Shown here: positions 6,995 to 8,898 of the stretch, one piece after another
Layout of the letters: each line of letters opens with the position of its first letter
Position numbering within the stretch: position 1 is the stretch's first letter
DNA from: Bacteroidetes/Chlorobi group bacterium ChocPot_Mid
GTDB taxonomy: Bacteria > Bacteroidota > Ignavibacteria > Kapaibacteriales > UBA2268
DNA length: 8,898 nt
NCBI GenBank assembly: GCA_003731675.1
Contig: RCNQ01000193.1
Location: 1 to 8,898, forward strand
Direction: 5' to 3'
The notes under the pieces: model-generated
What the model was told of the DNA's origin: nothing
The model's database searches: none
The model's input: only the letters and a program-made list of their open reading frames with translations
Program-made: the position numbers and the translations under genes

Positions 6995-7007
6995 TACTGC
7001 CTCCTTA
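6995..7007 (-). promoter_or_regulatory. Ribosome binding site of the hydrolase, abutting the upstream stop
   Basis: Read on the minus strand, TAAGGAGGCAGTAATG places the TAA stop of the NTF2-like gene directly before GGAGG, with a five-base spacer to the ATG. This decides the start and suggests translational coupling. Confidence 0.75.
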
Positions 7008-7421
7008 AAATCTTGCAAGTTTATATGAACCATCTGCCTGTCTCAGCAGTCTTACAATATAGGTAGTCTCCTGAAATGGGAAACCATACTCAGCAAAGAA
7101 TGAACCAGCTGTTACCAAAGTCCGCTTTTCGAAATCCTTTGCAAAACTCTTCATATCTTCACTTTCAAGATTTGGCAATTCATCTTTATAAAGAACTTTT
7201 GCTTCGTCGGTTAATATCTCTTCAACTTTTTTTGAATCACCACTCGCAAATGCTTTTTCTACAGCATTACCCCCGGCAATTATTTTCTGCATATCAATTC
7301 CGCTGACATTACTGCCACCATTCAGCGACACTGTATTCCCGTCATCACAATTCATCACCTGAAACAAATGAAACACAGCCGCAATCATTATACCCAGCAT
7401 AAAGGGTTTTAAATACTTCAT
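7005..7421 (-). CDS. Small NTF2-like envelope protein
   Basis: This 138-residue protein has an N-terminal hydrophobic segment (about 7-23) followed by C25-D-D-G, a flexible stretch, and from about residue 43 a helix-then-sheet region: GNAVEKAFASGDSKKVEEIL, a middle helix, AEYGF (110-114), YIVRLLRQ, and the end DGSYKLARF. The 'E.AF..GD...V..IL' start and the 'DGSYKL..F' end are typical of NTF2-like/SnoaL-type folds, which often act as ligand-binding or accessory domains rather than enzymes. C25 could be lipidated, but N24 at -1 is unusual for a lipobox. Two ATGs lie close together (7427 and 7421); the AGGAG site abuts the first and is six bases before the second, so 7421 is chosen. It is the middle gene of the three-gene set, with gaps of 20 and 10 bases. 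Confidence 0.8.
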   Translation of the reverse strand: MKYLKPFMLGIMIAAVFHLFQVMNCDDGNTVSLNGGSNVSGIDMQKIIAGGNAVEKAFASGDSKKVEEILTDEAKVLYKDELPNLESEDMKSFAKDFEKRTLVTAGSFFAEYGFPFQETTYIVRLLRQADGSYKLARF

Positions 7422-7434
7422 TTTCATCTCCTCA
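7422..7434 (-). promoter_or_regulatory. Ribosome binding site of the NTF2-like gene
   Basis: GAGGAG on the minus strand touches an ATG at 7427 with no spacer and reaches the ATG at 7421 with six bases between. Spacing favours the second ATG, which shortens the protein by two residues. Confidence 0.6.
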
Positions 7435-7441
7435 ATTTATT

Positions 7442-8356
7442 TTAAAAAGTATAGCCAAAAGTTATTGACAAGACACTGTTCTTCAAATCCAGTTCTTCCG
7501 TATTATGCACTGTCTTGTCGTGTATTGTTGATAAACCTATTGTATATCGGATATCAAGAATAAGTGAAGAAATTCCCGTAAGATTATATCCCGCTCCCAA
7601 ACCAAAAGATAATCCCACATCGAATGGTTTTATATCATCGTAAACATAAGTATTATCTGCTGTTTTCAATCCCTTATTCGTATTGTACGAAAACTCCGCC
7701 CCTGCATTCACAAAAGGACTGATTTTACCTATATCAAAAGTATATCTGAGCAAAATTGGTAATGACACATAATCAATCTTCGAAGTTGAATCACTTTGCA
7801 CAAAACCTTTTTGATTGTAAAGCAATTCACCCTGCAATCCAAAACCACCGCTTAATCTGTAAATAAAAAATACTCCTGCACAAAATCCTTTTCTTGCATC
7901 CATGCTTATCGGAATATCATCACCCTGCACACTTGAAATATTCAGCCCCGCTTTAACTCCATAAGTATAGGGAGAAAAATAATTCGTTTCATTAAAATAT
8001 GACTTTTCCTGTCTTGGCTTCTGCTCAATTACTTTTGGTGGTTCTGTTGTCTTTATTTGCTCTGGTTGTCTTTGCTCAGATGGTGCCTCAGTCTTTATAA
8101 TTAACTTAACATCAGATTTTTTTATCCACCCTTCCTTACCTTGAGCTTCAATGAAATACCAATCACCCTGAGTCATCAAAACATTAACATGAATATTTTG
8201 CGAAAGAGAGCGAAGTTTCTTCGATTTTACATCAGGTTTTTCATAAACATTGGCAATTTTCACAGAAACCAAACCTTCTGCTGACATGTTTTGCGAATGT
8301 GAAACATAACTTATTAAAAATAAAAGGACTAAAAAACAATAAATAAATTTAACCAT
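7442..8356 (-). CDS. SH3b-domain outer-membrane beta-barrel (PorT-like) protein
   Basis: This 304-residue protein has a signal peptide (1 to about 21, ending SHS). A bacterial SH3 domain follows at about 27-88 (NVYEKPDVKSKKLRSL, then GDWYFIEAQGKEGWIKKSDV). A Pro/Glu/Lys/Gln-rich linker covers about 89-118. From about 130 to the end is an 8-strand-type barrel resembling the PorT/outer-membrane barrel family: YGVKAGLNIS, GLQGELLYNQKG, YVSLPILLRYTF, SPFVNAGAEFSY, GLGAGYNL, and a C-terminal ITFGYTF ending in Phe as barrel-assembly signals do. The SH3b domain should face the periplasm and may touch peptidoglycan. GGAG lies five bases before the ATG. It is the first gene of the three-gene set. No complete Bacteroidota-type promoter was found upstream; the nearest -7-like site is TACATTTA with poor spacing. 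Confidence 0.88.
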   Translation of the reverse strand: MVKFIYCFLVLLFLISYVSHSQNMSAEGLVSVKIANVYEKPDVKSKKLRSLSQNIHVNVLMTQGDWYFIEAQGKEGWIKKSDVKLIIKTEAPSEQRQPEQIKTTEPPKVIEQKPRQEKSYFNETNYFSPYTYGVKAGLNISSVQGDDIPISMDARKGFCAGVFFIYRLSGGFGLQGELLYNQKGFVQSDSTSKIDYVSLPILLRYTFDIGKISPFVNAGAEFSYNTNKGLKTADNTYVYDDIKPFDVGLSFGLGAGYNLTGISSLILDIRYTIGLSTIHDKTVHNTEELDLKNSVLSITFGYTF

Positions 8357-8538
8357 ATTAACTCCATAAATTATTATTTTATTAAATTAAGAATATTCCG
8401 ATTATTAAGCAAGAAAAAACAGGATTTATGCAATCCCACCTAAATAATTAAATGTAATTTTCACAGACTAAGTAATATTCAAAAAAAATTTTTTTGCTCA
8501 GAACAGAAATTATTGTTAATTTTGTAAGCTAAATAATT
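8357..8538. other. Divergent intergenic region between the three-gene set and tRNA-Thr
   Basis: The region contains the ribosome site of the barrel gene on the minus strand and the tRNA promoter on the plus strand. Between them is AT-rich sequence with no gene. A run of eight A followed by seven T (8481-8495) is placed like an UP element for the tRNA promoter. Confidence 0.6.
8493..8524 (+). promoter_or_regulatory. Bacteroidota-type promoter of tRNA-Thr
   Basis: TTTG (8493-8496) is followed after 20 bases by TAATTTTG (8517-8524), fitting TTTG-N19..21-TAnnTTTG. Transcription would begin about 8530, roughly nine bases before the mature tRNA. The A8T7 tract immediately upstream overlaps the -33 element and could strengthen it. 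Confidence 0.6.
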
Positions 8539-8611
8539 GCCATCATAGCTCAGTTGGTAGAGCAGCTGATTTGTAATCAGCCGGTCGGCGGTTCAAGTCC
8601 GTCTGATGGCT
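8539..8611 (+). tRNA. trnT: tRNA-Thr (anticodon TGT)
   Basis: The 73-base sequence folds into a full cloverleaf. The acceptor GCCATCA pairs perfectly with TGATGGC. The D stem is GCTC/GAGC, the anticodon stem GCTGA/TCAGC with loop TTTGTAA (anticodon TGT at 8572-8574). The variable loop is CGGTC and the T stem GGCGG/CCGTC has one G-T pair and loop TTCAAGT. The discriminator is T. The 3' CCA is not encoded, so it must be added after transcription. Confidence 0.97.
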
Positions 8612-8612
8612 C

Positions 8613-8652
8613 AAAAAAAAGGGCTTAGAAAAATAATCTAAGTCCTTTTTTA
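8613..8652 (+). terminator. Intrinsic terminator of tRNA-Thr
   Basis: GGGCTTAGA (8621-8629) pairs with TCTAAGTCC (8637-8645) with one G-T wobble around a seven-base AAAATAA loop. An A-run before and a T-run after extend the stem by up to six A-T pairs. It begins within a few bases of the tRNA end and is the clearest terminator in the window. Confidence 0.9.
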
Positions 8653-8697
8653 TTTCTGGCAATACTTTTTCCCAAATTTATCAAACAGGTTTTTTAT

Positions 8698-8730
8698 TTT
8701 GTGTTTAGCACGGAAATTTTGCTACCTTTG
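8698..8730 (+). promoter_or_regulatory. Orphan Bacteroidota-type promoter
   Basis: TTTG (8698-8701) is followed after 21 bases by TACCTTTG (8723-8730), an exact TAnnTTTG match followed by CA, the common form of the element in Bacteroidota. Initiation would be about 8736-8738. It lies downstream of the tRNA terminator and points into sequence with no recognised gene. Confidence 0.6.
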
Positions 8731-8860
8731 CAATATCATGCTTACCGTTTGCCCCTCCAAAAAAGTTGATACAATAAGACTATAAATAAATGGAGAAAGC
8801 CTTAGTTGGACCACGGGACAATATACCACAATGAAATTTACATCTCATATTTTTTCTGTC

Positions 8861-8880
8861 ATTCCCGTGAAAACGTGAAT
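8861..8880. repeat. REP-like palindrome (ATTCCCGT-GAAA-ACGTGAAT)
   Basis: ATTCCCGT and ACGTGAAT form an eight-position stem with one C-T mismatch around a GAAA tetraloop. The sequence with its TGTC prefix resembles the widespread dispersed repeat of the form GTCATTCCCGCGAAAGCGGG, here degraded. Only one copy is in the window, so its repeat status is inference from the general motif. Confidence 0.4.
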
Positions 8881-8898
8881 CTAAATTTATTTTATCAA

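Larger units (their letters stand above)
8653..8898. other. Gene-poor right end after the tRNA terminator
   Basis: No ORF longer than about 16 codons begins here on the plus strand, and nothing convincing reads on the minus strand. The stretch holds a strong-looking plus-strand promoter and, near the edge, a REP-like palindrome. It may be a long leader of a gene beyond the window or an untranslated RNA. Confidence 0.5.

Noticed and set aside
6995..7033. Longer N-terminus for the hydrolase starting at an ATG at 7033
   Set aside because: It overlaps the upstream gene, lacks a ribosome site and would place 13 residues before an otherwise normal signal segment; GGAGG points to 6994.
8738..8878. 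Three tiny ORFs after the orphan promoter
   Set aside because: Fifteen residues or fewer, no ribosome sites, no recognisable composition; kept only as a remark under the orphan promoter.

Overview
The window looks like chromosomal DNA of an AT-rich member of the Bacteroidota/Chlorobiota (FCB) group, with an Ignavibacteria- or Kapabacteria-like lineage as the best guess. Four things point there. Two proteins carry type IX secretion system (T9SS) C-terminal sorting domains, one of them with the YPNPF motif. There is a PorT-like outer-membrane barrel. The AAA ATPase belongs to a family common in that group. Several intergenic sites match the Bacteroidota promoter form TTTG-N19..21-TAnnTTTG. The exact lineage is inference.

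Layout. All five complete or near-complete protein genes, plus the partial one at the left edge, lie on the minus strand; the only gene called on the plus strand is a tRNA. From left to right: (1) a large secreted protein, cut at its C-terminus by the window edge, with an amidotransferase/ThuA-like N-terminal domain, three ASH/HYDIN-type beta domains and a T9SS sorting domain; (2) a secreted seven-bladed Asp-box (BNR/sortilin-like) beta-propeller with a T9SS tail, preceded by a good Bacteroidota-type promoter; (3) a stand-alone AAA_14/DUF4143 ATPase with a C-terminal PD-(D/E)XK-like motif, visibly more AT-rich than its right-hand neighbour; (4) a tight three-gene set read right to left: an SH3b plus outer-membrane barrel protein, a small NTF2-like envelope protein and a zinc-dependent phospholipase C/S1-P1 nuclease-like protein, with gaps of 20 and 10 bases; (5) tRNA-Thr(TGT) with its own promoter and a strong intrinsic terminator; (6) about 240 bases with an orphan Bacteroidota-type promoter, no convincing ORF, and a REP-like palindrome near the right edge.

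How the genes fit together. Five of the six proteins are exported or envelope-located. Two are predicted T9SS cargo. The three-gene set looks like one transcriptional unit: a barrel protein with a periplasmic SH3b domain, a small anchored NTF2-like partner and a secreted metal-dependent hydrolase. I do not know a named system with that composition, and it is the best candidate here for something undescribed. The AAA ATPase looks like an unrelated, possibly acquired gene; an 11-bp inverted repeat brackets its putative promoter element.

Four translation starts were decided from Shine-Dalgarno spacing. Three of them (the propeller, the NTF2-like protein and the hydrolase) are downstream of the longest possible ORF start.
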